Positions 32,931 through 40,914 of a stretch of DNA of 64,000 nucleotides are shown in pieces (the stretch's first letter is position 1; the number at the start of each line of letters is the position of its first letter). Both the position numbers and the translations under genes were made by a program. Origin of the DNA: JAMHWF01 sp048500255. Lineage in GTDB: Bacteria; Pseudomonadota; Gammaproteobacteria; Burkholderiales; Burkholderiaceae_C. Under the pieces are notes generated by a model. It saw only the letters and a program-made list of their open reading frames with translations, did not search any database and was not told the DNA's origin. Location of the stretch: NCBI GenBank assembly GCA_048500255.1, contig JASNYH010000001.1:744001-808000 (forward strand), given 5' to 3'.

Positions 32931-34258
32931 GACATCTTGCCCGCGTCGTCGTCGGTTGCGGCTTCGGCGGCCTCGAGGCCGTGCGGCGCCTGGCGCGCGC
33001 CGACGTCGAGATCGTGCTCGTCGACCGCACCAACCACCACCTGTTCCAGCCGCTGCTCTATCAGGTGGCCACGGCCGGGCTGACGGCGCCGGCCGTCTCG
33101 GGGCCGATCCGCCACGTGCTGCGCCGGCAGATGGCGACGGGCCGCCTCACCGTGCTGCAAGCCGTGGTCACCGACATCGACGCCGCCGCGCGCTGCGTGG
33201 TGCTCGACGGCGGCGAGCGCATCACCTACGACCACCTGATCGTCGCCGCGGGGGCGACGCACAGCTACTTCGGCCACGACGATTGGGCGGCCCATGCGCC
33301 GGGGCTCAAGACGCTGGCCGACGCCTTCGAGATCCGCGCCCGCGTCATCGGCGCCTTCGAGCATGCCGAGCGCTGCGGCGACGCCGAGGCGCGCGTGCCG
33401 TGGCTGACCTTCGCCGTGATCGGCGGCGGACCGACGGGCGTCGAGATGGCCGGCACGCTGGCCGAGATCGCGCGCCACACGTTGCACGGCGAGTACCGGC
33501 GCATCGACCCGCGCTCGGCGCGCGTCGTGCTGGTCGAAGGGGCCGAGCGCGTGCTGGGCGCCTTCGTGCCGCGCCTCTCGCAGCGCGCGCGCGAGCAGCT
33601 GTCGCAACTCGGCGTCGAGGTGCGCACCGGCTGCCGCGTCATCGGCATCGACGCCGACGGCGTGAGCTGGCAAGCGGCGGACGGCCGCACCGAACGATTG
33701 GATGCGCGCACCATCGTCTGGGCGGCAGGCGTCGCGGCGTCGCCGCTCGGGCGCGCGCTGGCACGCGGCACCGGCGCAACGCTCGATCGTGCGGGGCGCG
33801 TCGTCGTCGAGCCCGACCTCTCGCTCGACGGGCATGCCGAGATCAACGTGATCGGCGACCTGGCGGCGGCGCTCAGCCATCGCGGCCGCGATGCGCCGAC
33901 GCCGGTGCCGGGCGTCAGCCCGGCGGCCAAGCAGATGGGCCGCACGGCTGCGGCCAACGTGCTGCGGCGCCTGCGCGGCGAGGCCACGCGGCCGTTCCGC
34001 TACATCGACTACGGCAACCTCGCGACGATCGGCCGCAGCGCCGCCGTCGTCGACGTGCCCGTGCCACCGTTCGGGCAGCTGCGTTTTTCCGGGTTGGCGG
34101 CGTGGCTGTTCTGGCTGTTCATCCACATCTACTTCCTGATCGGCTTTCGCAACCGCCTCGTCGTGCTGCTCGACTGGGCGTCGGCCTATGTCACCTTCGA
34201 CCGCCATGCGCGCGTCGTCGCGACGCCGCCCCTCGAGGGCCGCGAGGGGCCGTCATGA
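32927..34258 (+). CDS. Type II NADH dehydrogenase-like FAD oxidoreductase
   Basis: 443 residues. N-terminal FAD site VVGCGFGGLEAVRRL, second Rossmann site FAVIGGGPTGVEMAGTLAEI (about residues 160-179), TIVWAAGVAAS and INVIGDLAAA are NDH-2 hallmarks. The C-terminus holds a hydrophobic LAAWLFWLFIHIYFLIGFRNR that anchors such enzymes to the inner membrane. Non-proton-pumping oxidation of NADH to quinone is the likely role. The GTG start overlaps the TAXI stop; the stop overlaps the peptidase start. Confidence 0.88.
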   Translation: MRHLARVVVGCGFGGLEAVRRLARADVEIVLVDRTNHHLFQPLLYQVATAGLTAPAVSGPIRHVLRRQMATGRLTVLQAVVTDIDAAARCVVLDGGERITYDHLIVAAGATHSYFGHDDWAAHAPGLKTLADAFEIRARVIGAFEHAERCGDAEARVPWLTFAVIGGGPTGVEMAGTLAEIARHTLHGEYRRIDPRSARVVLVEGAERVLGAFVPRLSQRAREQLSQLGVEVRTGCRVIGIDADGVSWQAADGRTERLDARTIVWAAGVAASPLGRALARGTGATLDRAGRVVVEPDLSLDGHAEINVIGDLAAALSHRGRDAPTPVPGVSPAAKQMGRTAAANVLRRLRGEATRPFRYIDYGNLATIGRSAAVVDVPVPPFGQLRFSGLAAWLFWLFIHIYFLIGFRNRLVVLLDWASAYVTFDRHARVVATPPLEGREGPS

Positions 34259-36114
34259 CCGTGGTACAAGAAGCGATGGACACGCGCACTTCGGAGACCC
34301 GCCTGCGCATCGAGCGCGTGCGCGACGCGCTGCAGCGCCACGGCGTCGACGCGCTGCTCGTGCCGTCGAGCGACCCGCACCTGTCGGAGTACCTGCCCGA
34401 GCGCTGGCAGGCGCGGCAGTGGCTGTCGGGCTTCAGCGGCTCGATGGGTACGCTCGTCGTCACGCGCGACAAGGCTGCCTTGTTCGCCGACAGCCGATAC
34501 TGGGTGCAGGCCGAGGCCGAGCTCGCCGGCAGCGGCATCGAGCTGGTGAAGGTGCCGACCGGCGCCGCCGCGCACCACATCGACTGGCTGGCGCGCGAGC
34601 TGCCGTGCGGAGCGACGGTCGCCGTCGACGGCCAGGTGCTCGGTCTGGCCGCCGCGCAGTCGCTGCACGCCGCGCTCGAGCGCGCCGGCGTCGCGCTGCG
34701 CAGCGACATCGACCTGGTCGACGAGGTCTGGCCCGCGCGGCCGGCCCTGCCCGCCGCGGCCGTCTACGAGCACTTGGCGCCGCACGCCGGCACGCCGCGC
34801 GGCAACAAGCTGGCCCAGCTGCGCGCCGCGATGGCGGCGCACGGCGCGACGCACCACTTCGTGTCGACGCTCGACGACATCGCCTGGCTGTTCAACCTGC
34901 GCGGCGCCGACGTCGACTACAACCCCGTCTTCCTCGCCCATGCGCTGATCGATGCGCAGGGCGGCGCGACGCTCTACGTCGCGCCCGGCAAGCTGCCTGC
35001 CGACGTGGCGACGCACCTGGCCGCCGACGGCGTGCGCGTCGCCGCCTATGCCGACGCCGCAGCGGCGCTGGCCGCGCTGCCCGAAGGCAGCGTGCTGCTC
35101 GTCGACCCCAAGCGCATCACCTGGGGCCTGCGCGAGCGCGTGCCGGCCGGCCTGCGTGTCGTCGAGGCCATCAATCCGACGACGCTCGCCAAGAGCCGCA
35201 AGACGGACGCCGAGGCCGAGCACGTGCGCCGCGCGATGGAGCACGACGGCGCGGCGATGTGCGAGTTCTACGCGGCGTTCGAGCGTTCGCTCGCTGCCGG
35301 CGAGCCGCTGACCGAGCTGAACGTCGACGAGCGCCTGAGTGCGGCGCGCGCGCGGCGGCCCGGCTTCGTCGGCCTGAGCTTCCCGACGATCGCCGGCTTT
35401 GCCGCCAACGGCGCGATGCCGCACTACCGCGCGACGCCGGCCTCGCACGCGCGCATCGAAGGCGACGGGCTGCTCTTGATCGACTCGGGCGCGCAATACC
35501 TCGGCGGCACGACGGACATCACGCGCGTGTGGCCGATCGGCACGCCGAGCGCAGCGATGAAGCGTGACTACACGCTGGTGCTCAAGGGCACGCTGGCGCT
35601 CAGCCGCGCGCGCTTTCCGCGCGGCACGCTGGCGCCCATGCTCGACGCGCTGGCGCGCGCGCCGCTGTGGGCCGAGGGCCTCGACTACGGTCACGGCACG
35701 GGCCACGGCGTCGGCTACTTCCTCAACGTGCACGAAGGGCCGCAGAGCATCAGCAAGGCCGTGCCCGACGCCACGATGGCGATGCAACCCGGCATGATCA
35801 CGTCGGTCGAGCCGGGGCTGTACCGGCCCGGGCGCTGGGGCATCCGCATCGAGAACCTGGTGCTCGCCGTGCCGGCGGGCGCCGCGACGGCCGACGGCGA
35901 GTTCGGCGAGTTCCTCGAGTTCGAGACGCTCAGCCTGTGCCCCATCGACACGCGCTGCATCGAGCGCGGCCTGCTGCGCGACGACGAAGCGGCCTGGCTC
36001 GATGCCTACCACGCCGAGGTGCGCGCGCGGCTCGCCCCGCTCGTCGACGGGGCAGCGCTCGACTGGCTGGTCGAGCGGACGGCACCGCTGGCGGCGACGA
36101 CTCGCGAACGCTAG
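34255..36114 (+). CDS. Xaa-Pro aminopeptidase, three-domain type
   Basis: 619 residues, longer than classical PepP (about 440) and matching the eukaryote-like APP1 form with two creatinase-like N-terminal domains before the pita-bread catalytic domain. Metal ligands are apparent in LLIDSGAQYLGGTTDITRVW (two Asp), the GHGTGHGVGYFLNVHEGPQ region (His) and TSVEPGLYRPGRWGIRIENL (Glu pair). Removes N-terminal residues preceding proline. ATGA overlap with the oxidoreductase gene makes a three-gene coupled operon of unrelated activities. Confidence 0.93.
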   Translation: MTVVQEAMDTRTSETRLRIERVRDALQRHGVDALLVPSSDPHLSEYLPERWQARQWLSGFSGSMGTLVVTRDKAALFADSRYWVQAEAELAGSGIELVKVPTGAAAHHIDWLARELPCGATVAVDGQVLGLAAAQSLHAALERAGVALRSDIDLVDEVWPARPALPAAAVYEHLAPHAGTPRGNKLAQLRAAMAAHGATHHFVSTLDDIAWLFNLRGADVDYNPVFLAHALIDAQGGATLYVAPGKLPADVATHLAADGVRVAAYADAAAALAALPEGSVLLVDPKRITWGLRERVPAGLRVVEAINPTTLAKSRKTDAEAEHVRRAMEHDGAAMCEFYAAFERSLAAGEPLTELNVDERLSAARARRPGFVGLSFPTIAGFAANGAMPHYRATPASHARIEGDGLLLIDSGAQYLGGTTDITRVWPIGTPSAAMKRDYTLVLKGTLALSRARFPRGTLAPMLDALARAPLWAEGLDYGHGTGHGVGYFLNVHEGPQSISKAVPDATMAMQPGMITSVEPGLYRPGRWGIRIENLVLAVPAGAATADGEFGEFLEFETLSLCPIDTRCIERGLLRDDEAAWLDAYHAEVRARLAPLVDGAALDWLVERTAPLAATTRER

Positions 36115-36213
36115 GGCGATCGCCCGAGCTGTTCGCGCGAGCTGCGTGGCCGAGCGGCAGCGTGTCCGCCGCGTGCGCACGGAGCGTGCAGTCGACCGAC
36201 TCCATGGCGGTCG

Positions 36214-37044
36214 TCAGTCGCTCGCGTCGACCGTCCGCGACGACGTGCCGAGCACCCAGGCGAAGCCGAGGCCCGCCATCCAGCCGCCGTCGCGGCGCAC
36301 CAGCGGGCTCGACTCGAAGACGGCACCGCGCAGGCTGTCGTGGCGCACGAAGGCGCCGACCCACGTGCGCTCGAAACGGCGCGACGCCGTCGCCATCGCA
36401 TGCCAGCCGCCATAGCCGCCAGGCGCCGCATAGGCCGGGCGCTGCCCCGTCGCATGGCCCGCGTCGACGCCGTAGTAATGCTCGTGATAGCGCCGGCTGC
36501 CCCACACCGGGCCGACCTGCAGGCCGAGGCTCCAGCCGCCGGCGACGCCGTCGCGCCCCCATTGCAGGTGCGGCGTGAAGGTCGCACCGACGCTGCGCGG
36601 CGAGCGCTCGACGGCGACGGCACTGCGCAGCGGCGCGCGCAGCTCGAGACGCGAGCGCGCATCGGCCGAGCGCCACAGCGCGATGCGTACCGCCGGCCCG
36701 AGCTCGACGGTCGGCGGCAGCTCGGGCATGCCGGCGCGCGCCGCGTTGCCGTTGCGCACCGGAACGGCGCCGTAGAGGCTGACGTCGATCTCGACGCGGT
36801 CGCTGTCGAGGAGCATCGCGCGCGCGCCGTCGCGGTCGGCGCGCAGCCGGCGCCCGCGGTAGACGACGTAGGGCAGCGGCAGCAGCCAGGCGCTCGACTC
36901 GTCGGCACCGCGATAGTCGGGCGCGTGCAGCGCGGCGACGCCCAAGCCCAGCTCCCACAGCGGCTTGCGCGGCGCCGTCCCGCCGTCGGCGGCGCGCGCC
37001 GCGGCGCAGGCGCACACGAGGGCGAGCGCGATGCCGGCACGCAT
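36214..37044 (-). CDS. MipA/OmpV family outer membrane protein
   Basis: 276 residues. Signal peptide (MRAGIALALVCACAAARA, cleavage near 18). The mature part begins LWELGLGVAALHAPDYRGADE, the typical MipA/OmpV opening, and continues LPLPYVVYRGRRLRADRDG, GPAVRI and HEHYYGVD. MipA scaffolds murein enzymes; OmpV relatives are outer-membrane barrels linked to antibiotic resistance. The C-terminus ends SDASD-like rather than with a terminal Phe. Located between pepP and liv genes but no functional link is evident. Confidence 0.85.
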   Translation of the reverse strand: MRAGIALALVCACAAARAADGGTAPRKPLWELGLGVAALHAPDYRGADESSAWLLPLPYVVYRGRRLRADRDGARAMLLDSDRVEIDVSLYGAVPVRNGNAARAGMPELPPTVELGPAVRIALWRSADARSRLELRAPLRSAVAVERSPRSVGATFTPHLQWGRDGVAGGWSLGLQVGPVWGSRRYHEHYYGVDAGHATGQRPAYAAPGGYGGWHAMATASRRFERTWVGAFVRHDSLRGAVFESSPLVRRDGGWMAGLGFAWVLGTSSRTVDASD

Positions 37045-37055
37045 CGGCGAGGCGC

Positions 37056-37772
37056 CTACTCGCCGAGGTAGGCCGCGCGCACGCGCGGGTCGGCGAGCAG
37101 CGCGTGCGCCTCGCCGCTCATCGTGATCTCGCCCGAGTCCATCACGTAGCCGCGCGTCGCCAGGCCGAGCGCGCGGCTCGCGTTCTGCTCGACGAGCAGC
37201 ACCGTCGTGCCGCGACGGTGGATGTCGTGGACGACTTCGAACACCTTGTCGACCATGATCGGCGACAGGCCCATCGACGGCTCGTCCATCAGCAGCACCT
37301 TGGGCCGCGCCATCAGGCCGCGGCCCATGGCGAGCATCTGCTGCTCGCCGCCGCTCATCGTGCCGGCGAGCTGGTGGCGGCGCTCCTTCAGGCGCGGGAA
37401 CAGCGTGAACACGCGATCGATGTCGTCGGCGATCTCGCGCGCGTCGCTGCGCACGAAGGCACCCATCAGCAGGTTCTCGGTGATCGTCATGCGCGTGAAG
37501 GTGCCGCGCCCCTCGGGCACCATCACCAGGCCCTGGCGCACAAGATCCCATGCGCCCTGGCCGCGGATGCTGCGACCGAGGTACTCGATGTCACCGTCGG
37601 CCGCCGGCTGCACGCCGGTCAGCGCCTTGAGCGTCGTCGTCTTGCCGGCGCCGTTGGCGCCGATCAGGCTGACGAGCTCGCCAGCGCGCACGTCGAACGA
37701 GATGCCCTTGACGGCCTGGATGCCGCCGTAGGCGACCTTCAGGTTGCTGACCTCGAGCAGGACGTCGGCCAT
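37056..37772 (-). CDS. livF: Branched-chain amino acid ABC transporter ATPase LivF
   Basis: 238 residues. ABC ATPase with Walker A LIGANGAGKTTTL (about residue 35), signature MSGGEQQMLAMGRGLM and Walker B VLLMDEPSMGLSP. The sequence LLVEQNASRALGLATRGYVM is typical of LivF. The ATG at 37772 is preferred over an alternative three codons upstream. Last gene of livH-livM-livG-livF, 13 bp after livG. Confidence 0.95.
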   Translation of the reverse strand: MADVLLEVSNLKVAYGGIQAVKGISFDVRAGELVSLIGANGAGKTTTLKALTGVQPAADGDIEYLGRSIRGQGAWDLVRQGLVMVPEGRGTFTRMTITENLLMGAFVRSDAREIADDIDRVFTLFPRLKERRHQLAGTMSGGEQQMLAMGRGLMARPKVLLMDEPSMGLSPIMVDKVFEVVHDIHRRGTTVLLVEQNASRALGLATRGYVMDSGEITMSGEAHALLADPRVRAAYLGE

Positions 37773-37785
37773 CGCCACCACGTCG

Positions 37786-38562
37786 TCAATGCGCCGCCGC
37801 CGCGCTGGCGCCGAGATAGGCCTCGATCACCTTGGGATCGCGCTGCACCTCGGCGGGCGTGCCTTCGGCGATCGACTTGCCGTAGTCGAGCACGGTGACG
37901 CGGTCGCACAGCCCCATCACGAGCTTGACGTCGTGCTCGATGAGCAGGATGGTGCGCCCGTCGTTGCGGATGCGGTCGATCAGCTCGCGCAGCACGACCT
38001 TCTCCGTCGCGTTCATGCCGGCGGCCGGCTCGTCGAGCGCGACGAGCTGCGGATCGGTGGCGAGCGCGCGCGCGATCTCGAGGCGGCGCTGGTCGCCGTA
38101 GCTGAGCGTGCGCGCGCGGTATTCGGCGTAGCGCGCGACGCCCACGTAGTCGAGCAGTTCGCGCGCGCGCGCGGCGATCGCCGCCTCCTCGGCCTTGAAG
38201 CCGGCGGTGCGGAACATCGCGCCGACGAGGCCCGAGCGCGTGCGCACGTGGCGCCCGACCATCACGTTCTCGAGCGCCGTCATGTCGGGAAAGAGGCGGA
38301 TGTTCTGGAAGGTGCGCGCGATGCCGGCGCGGGCGACTTCGTGCACGGCACTCGGCTCGTAGGGCCGGCCCGCTAGCTCGAAGCGGCCGGCGTCGGGCGT
38401 GTACAGCCCCGTGATCACGTTGAAGAACGTCGTCTTGCCGGCGCCGTTGGGGCCGATCAGGCCGTAGACCTGGCCGCGCCGGATCGTGACGCCGACGTCC
38501 GAGAGCGCCTGCACGCCGCCGAAGCGCTTGGATGCGCCCGTCACCTGCAGCACGACAGTCAT
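37786..38562 (-). CDS. livG: Branched-chain amino acid ABC transporter ATPase LivG
   Basis: 258 residues. Walker A LIGPNGAGKTTFFNVI, signature SYGDQRRLEIARAL, Walker B LVALDEPAAGMN, and LLIEHDVKLVMGLCDRVTVLDYG, the LivG pattern. The 160-bp gap before it, after livM, is filled by repeat copy B, whose end lies about 30 nt upstream of the ATG. Confidence 0.95.
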   Translation of the reverse strand: MTVVLQVTGASKRFGGVQALSDVGVTIRRGQVYGLIGPNGAGKTTFFNVITGLYTPDAGRFELAGRPYEPSAVHEVARAGIARTFQNIRLFPDMTALENVMVGRHVRTRSGLVGAMFRTAGFKAEEAAIAARARELLDYVGVARYAEYRARTLSYGDQRRLEIARALATDPQLVALDEPAAGMNATEKVVLRELIDRIRNDGRTILLIEHDVKLVMGLCDRVTVLDYGKSIAEGTPAEVQRDPKVIEAYLGASAAAAH

Positions 38563-38592
38563 GACGACCCCTCGCCCGACGAGTACGTCGGT

Positions 38593-38719
38593 CGATCCCC
38601 CGCGGGGAGAGAGTGGCGCGGCTCCAAGCCCGCCTGCGCGGGCTTGGACGCCACGAGCGCTTGCCGCGTCTCGCGGCAAGCCGCGGGCCGGCTTGGGGCG
38701 GCCCGGCGCTCGGCCCGCG
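38593..38719. repeat. 127-bp multi-hairpin intergenic repeat, copy B
   Basis: Second copy of the element at 21895-22021, same orientation and same length. Of the three differences, two compensate in the middle stem (GCTTGCCGCG/CGCGGCAAGC here), keeping it perfect. An adjoining stem CCGACG/CGTCGG lies at 38576-38591 in place of copy A's palindrome. It sits 3 bp past the livM stop, directly upstream of livG, within the operon. Confidence 0.85.
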
Positions 38720-38722
38720 CGC

Positions 38723-39823
38723 TCACGCCGGCCCCTCCGGCGGCGGCGACACAGGCTGCGGCGCCGCCTTGCCGTGCTCGGGCACCGGCCACAGGCCGCG
38801 CGGGCGCGCCAGCATGATGGCGATCATCGCGACGGCGATCAGCAGCTGGCGCAGGATGGCGGCATCGAGCCGGCCGTCGCTGATGCGCTGCAGGTCGCCG
38901 GCGACGTGGCGCAGCACCTCGGGCAGCGCGGCCAGCAGCAGCGCGCCGACGATCACGCCCGGGATGTGGCCCAGGCCGCCCAGCACGACCATCGCGACGA
39001 TCATGATCGACTCGTGCAGCACGAACGACTCGGGCGAGATGAAGCCCTGGAACGACGCGAACAACACGCCCGATACGCCGCCGAACGTGGCGCCCATGCC
39101 GAAGGCGAGCAGCTTCATGTTGCGCGTATTGATGCCCATCGCCTTGGCGGCGACCTCGTCCTCGCGGATCGCCATCCACGCGCGGCCGATGCGCGAGCGC
39201 TCGAGCCGGTAGCACAGCACGACGCTGAAGACGACGAGCGCAAGGAAGAAGTAGTAGTACAGCGTCACCGACGGAAGCTCGAAGCCCCACAGCTCCGTCG
39301 TGCGCCCGAGGTTGAGGCCGAACACGCGCAGTGAGTCGATCTGCTGTACGCCCTTGGGGCCGTTGGTGATGTTGACCGGCGCGTCGAGGTTGTTGAGGAA
39401 GACGCGGATGATCTCGCCGAAGCCGAGCGTGACGATGGCCAGATAGTCGCCGCGCAGCTTGAGCGTCGGCGCGCCGAGCAACACGCCGAAGATGCCGGCC
39501 ACGCCGGCGCCGATCGGGATGACGAGCCACCACGGCGTGTGCATGCCGTTGGGGAACATCGCCTTCATCCACGCGAAGGTTTCGGTCAGGTGCGGCGACG
39601 CCAGCAACCCGAAGAAATAGGCGCCGACGGCATAGAAGGCCACGTAGCCGAGGTCGAGCAGCCCGGCGTAGCCGACCACGATGTTGAGCCCCAGCGCCAG
39701 CAGCACGTAGAGCAGCGCCATGTCGATGATGCGCACCCACGAGTTGCCGAACTGCTGCGCGACCAGCGGCAGCGCGAGCAGCAGCACGGCTGCGACGAGG
39801 AAGACGGCGAGGCGCTTGCGCAT
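38723..39823 (-). CDS. livM: Branched-chain amino acid ABC transporter permease LivM
   Basis: 366 residues, about nine membrane helices. LNIVVGYAGLLDLGYVAFYAVGAY, LRGDYLAIVTLGFGEIIRV and GRAWMAIREDEVAAKAMGIN are the LivM landmarks; the last is the cytoplasmic loop that contacts the ATPases. ATG at 39823 (MRKRLAVFLVAAVLLL) is taken rather than one 13 codons upstream that would begin in the hairpin-rich gap. The proline-rich C-terminal tail is poorly conserved. Confidence 0.94.
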   Translation of the reverse strand: MRKRLAVFLVAAVLLLALPLVAQQFGNSWVRIIDMALLYVLLALGLNIVVGYAGLLDLGYVAFYAVGAYFFGLLASPHLTETFAWMKAMFPNGMHTPWWLVIPIGAGVAGIFGVLLGAPTLKLRGDYLAIVTLGFGEIIRVFLNNLDAPVNITNGPKGVQQIDSLRVFGLNLGRTTELWGFELPSVTLYYYFFLALVVFSVVLCYRLERSRIGRAWMAIREDEVAAKAMGINTRNMKLLAFGMGATFGGVSGVLFASFQGFISPESFVLHESIMIVAMVVLGGLGHIPGVIVGALLLAALPEVLRHVAGDLQRISDGRLDAAILRQLLIAVAMIAIMLARPRGLWPVPEHGKAAPQPVSPPPEGPA

Positions 39824-39870
39824 CAATGGCTCCGCCGAATGTCGTGCACGCATCCGGCCCACTCGAGCGG

Positions 39871-39936
39871 CTGCCGCGGATCCGGCTTCGCCGGTCCGCT
39901 GGCAGCGCCCCCTTGAGGGGGAGCGCCGAAGGCGCT
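39871..39936. repeat. REP-like hairpin cluster between livH and livM
   Basis: Three adjacent structures: a 15-bp imperfect stem around CCGGC-ttc-GCCGG with single-base bulges (39871-39905), CCCCC-ttga-GGGGG, and AGCGCC-gaa-GGCGCT (39922-39936). It resembles, from memory, repeats scattered between genes in Burkholderiales. Different sequence from the 127-bp repeat, similar design. Confidence 0.65.
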
Positions 39937-39947
39937 ACGGGGGTGGG

Positions 39948-40871
39948 TCATGCTCGATCGGCGACGCGCTCGCCGAGCAGCCCCTGCGGGCGCAGCGTCA
40001 GTACGAGTATCAGCACGATGAAGGCGAAGATGTCCTGGTAGTGGCTGCCGAGCACGCCGCCCGTCAGCGCGCCGATGTAGCCGGCGCCCAGCGACTCGAT
40101 CAGCCCGAGAAGCACGCCCCCGAGCATCGCGCCGGCCAGATTGCCGATGCCGCCGAAGACGGCCGCCGTGAACGCCTTGATCCCCGGCAGGAAGCCCATC
40201 GTGTGGTGCACCGAGCCGTAGTTGGCGGCGTACATCACGCCGGCCAGCGCGGCCAGCGCCGCGCCGATGATGAAGGTGGCCGAGATCACCAGGTCGGGCC
40301 GCACTCCCATCAGCGCGGCGACGCGCGGGTTCTCGGCGGTGGCGCGCATCGCGCGGCCGAGCTTGGTGCGGTTGACGAGCAGCATCAGCGCGGCCAGCGC
40401 GGCCGCCGTCACGACGATGATCAGGATCTGCGTCGTGTTGACGACGGCGCCGAAGACCTCGAAGGCGTCGTCGGGCAGCAGCAGCGGATAGGGCTTGTAG
40501 CTCGGCTTCCAGATGATCATCGCCAGCGTCTGCAGCAGCAGGCTGACGCCCATCGCCGTGATCAGCGGCGCCAGCCTCGGCGCATTGCGCAGCGGCCGGT
40601 AGGCGACCTTCTCGATGACGAAGTTGAGCGCCGCGCAGACGACGATCGCCGCCGCCAGCGAGATCAGCATCACGAGCCAGCCGGGCAGCCCCGAGTCCTG
40701 CAGCGCGACGACGACGGTCCAGCTCGTCAGCGCGCCCACCATCAGCACCTCGCCGTGGGCGAAGTTGATCAGGTTGATGATGCCGTAGACCATCGTGTAG
40801 CCGAGCGCGACCAGCGCATAGACGCTGCCGAGCACCAGGCCGTTGACGATCTGCTGGACGAGGACTTCCAT
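39948..40871 (-). CDS. livH: Branched-chain amino acid ABC transporter permease LivH
   Basis: 307 residues, about eight membrane helices. Starts MEVLVQQIVNGLVLGSVYAL with the conserved YGIINLINFAHGEVLMVGA, and contains GRAMRATAENPRVAALMGV, the ATPase-contact loop, and GGIGNLAGAMLGGVLLGL. First gene of livHMGF. No LivJ/K binding protein gene is adjacent, so the complete uptake system needs one from elsewhere. TACAAT lies 19 nt before the ATG. Confidence 0.95.
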   Translation of the reverse strand: MEVLVQQIVNGLVLGSVYALVALGYTMVYGIINLINFAHGEVLMVGALTSWTVVVALQDSGLPGWLVMLISLAAAIVVCAALNFVIEKVAYRPLRNAPRLAPLITAMGVSLLLQTLAMIIWKPSYKPYPLLLPDDAFEVFGAVVNTTQILIIVVTAAALAALMLLVNRTKLGRAMRATAENPRVAALMGVRPDLVISATFIIGAALAALAGVMYAANYGSVHHTMGFLPGIKAFTAAVFGGIGNLAGAMLGGVLLGLIESLGAGYIGALTGGVLGSHYQDIFAFIVLILVLTLRPQGLLGERVADRA

Positions 40872-40890
40872 GGGCGGCGTTCCGCGGCGG

Positions 40891-40896
40891 ATTGTA
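40891..40896 (-). promoter_or_regulatory. -10-like hexamer TACAAT for the liv operon
   Basis: In the 43-bp gap after the rarA stop; predicted leader about 13 nt. Suggests liv genes are transcribed separately from rarA. Confidence 0.48.
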
Positions 40897-40914
40897 GGTG
40901 CGCCGCCCGGCGGC

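Noticed and set aside
29975..34258. A 1427-codon plus-strand frame running into the NDH-2 gene
   Set aside because: Only the final 443 codons from the GTG at 32927 match a family. The upstream portion is antisense to the secreted protein gene and out of frame with the TAXI gene.
36116..36125. GGCGATCGCC palindrome after the Xaa-Pro aminopeptidase gene
   Set aside because: A 10-bp palindrome of this composition is expected by chance in about 70% GC sequence and shows no other structure.
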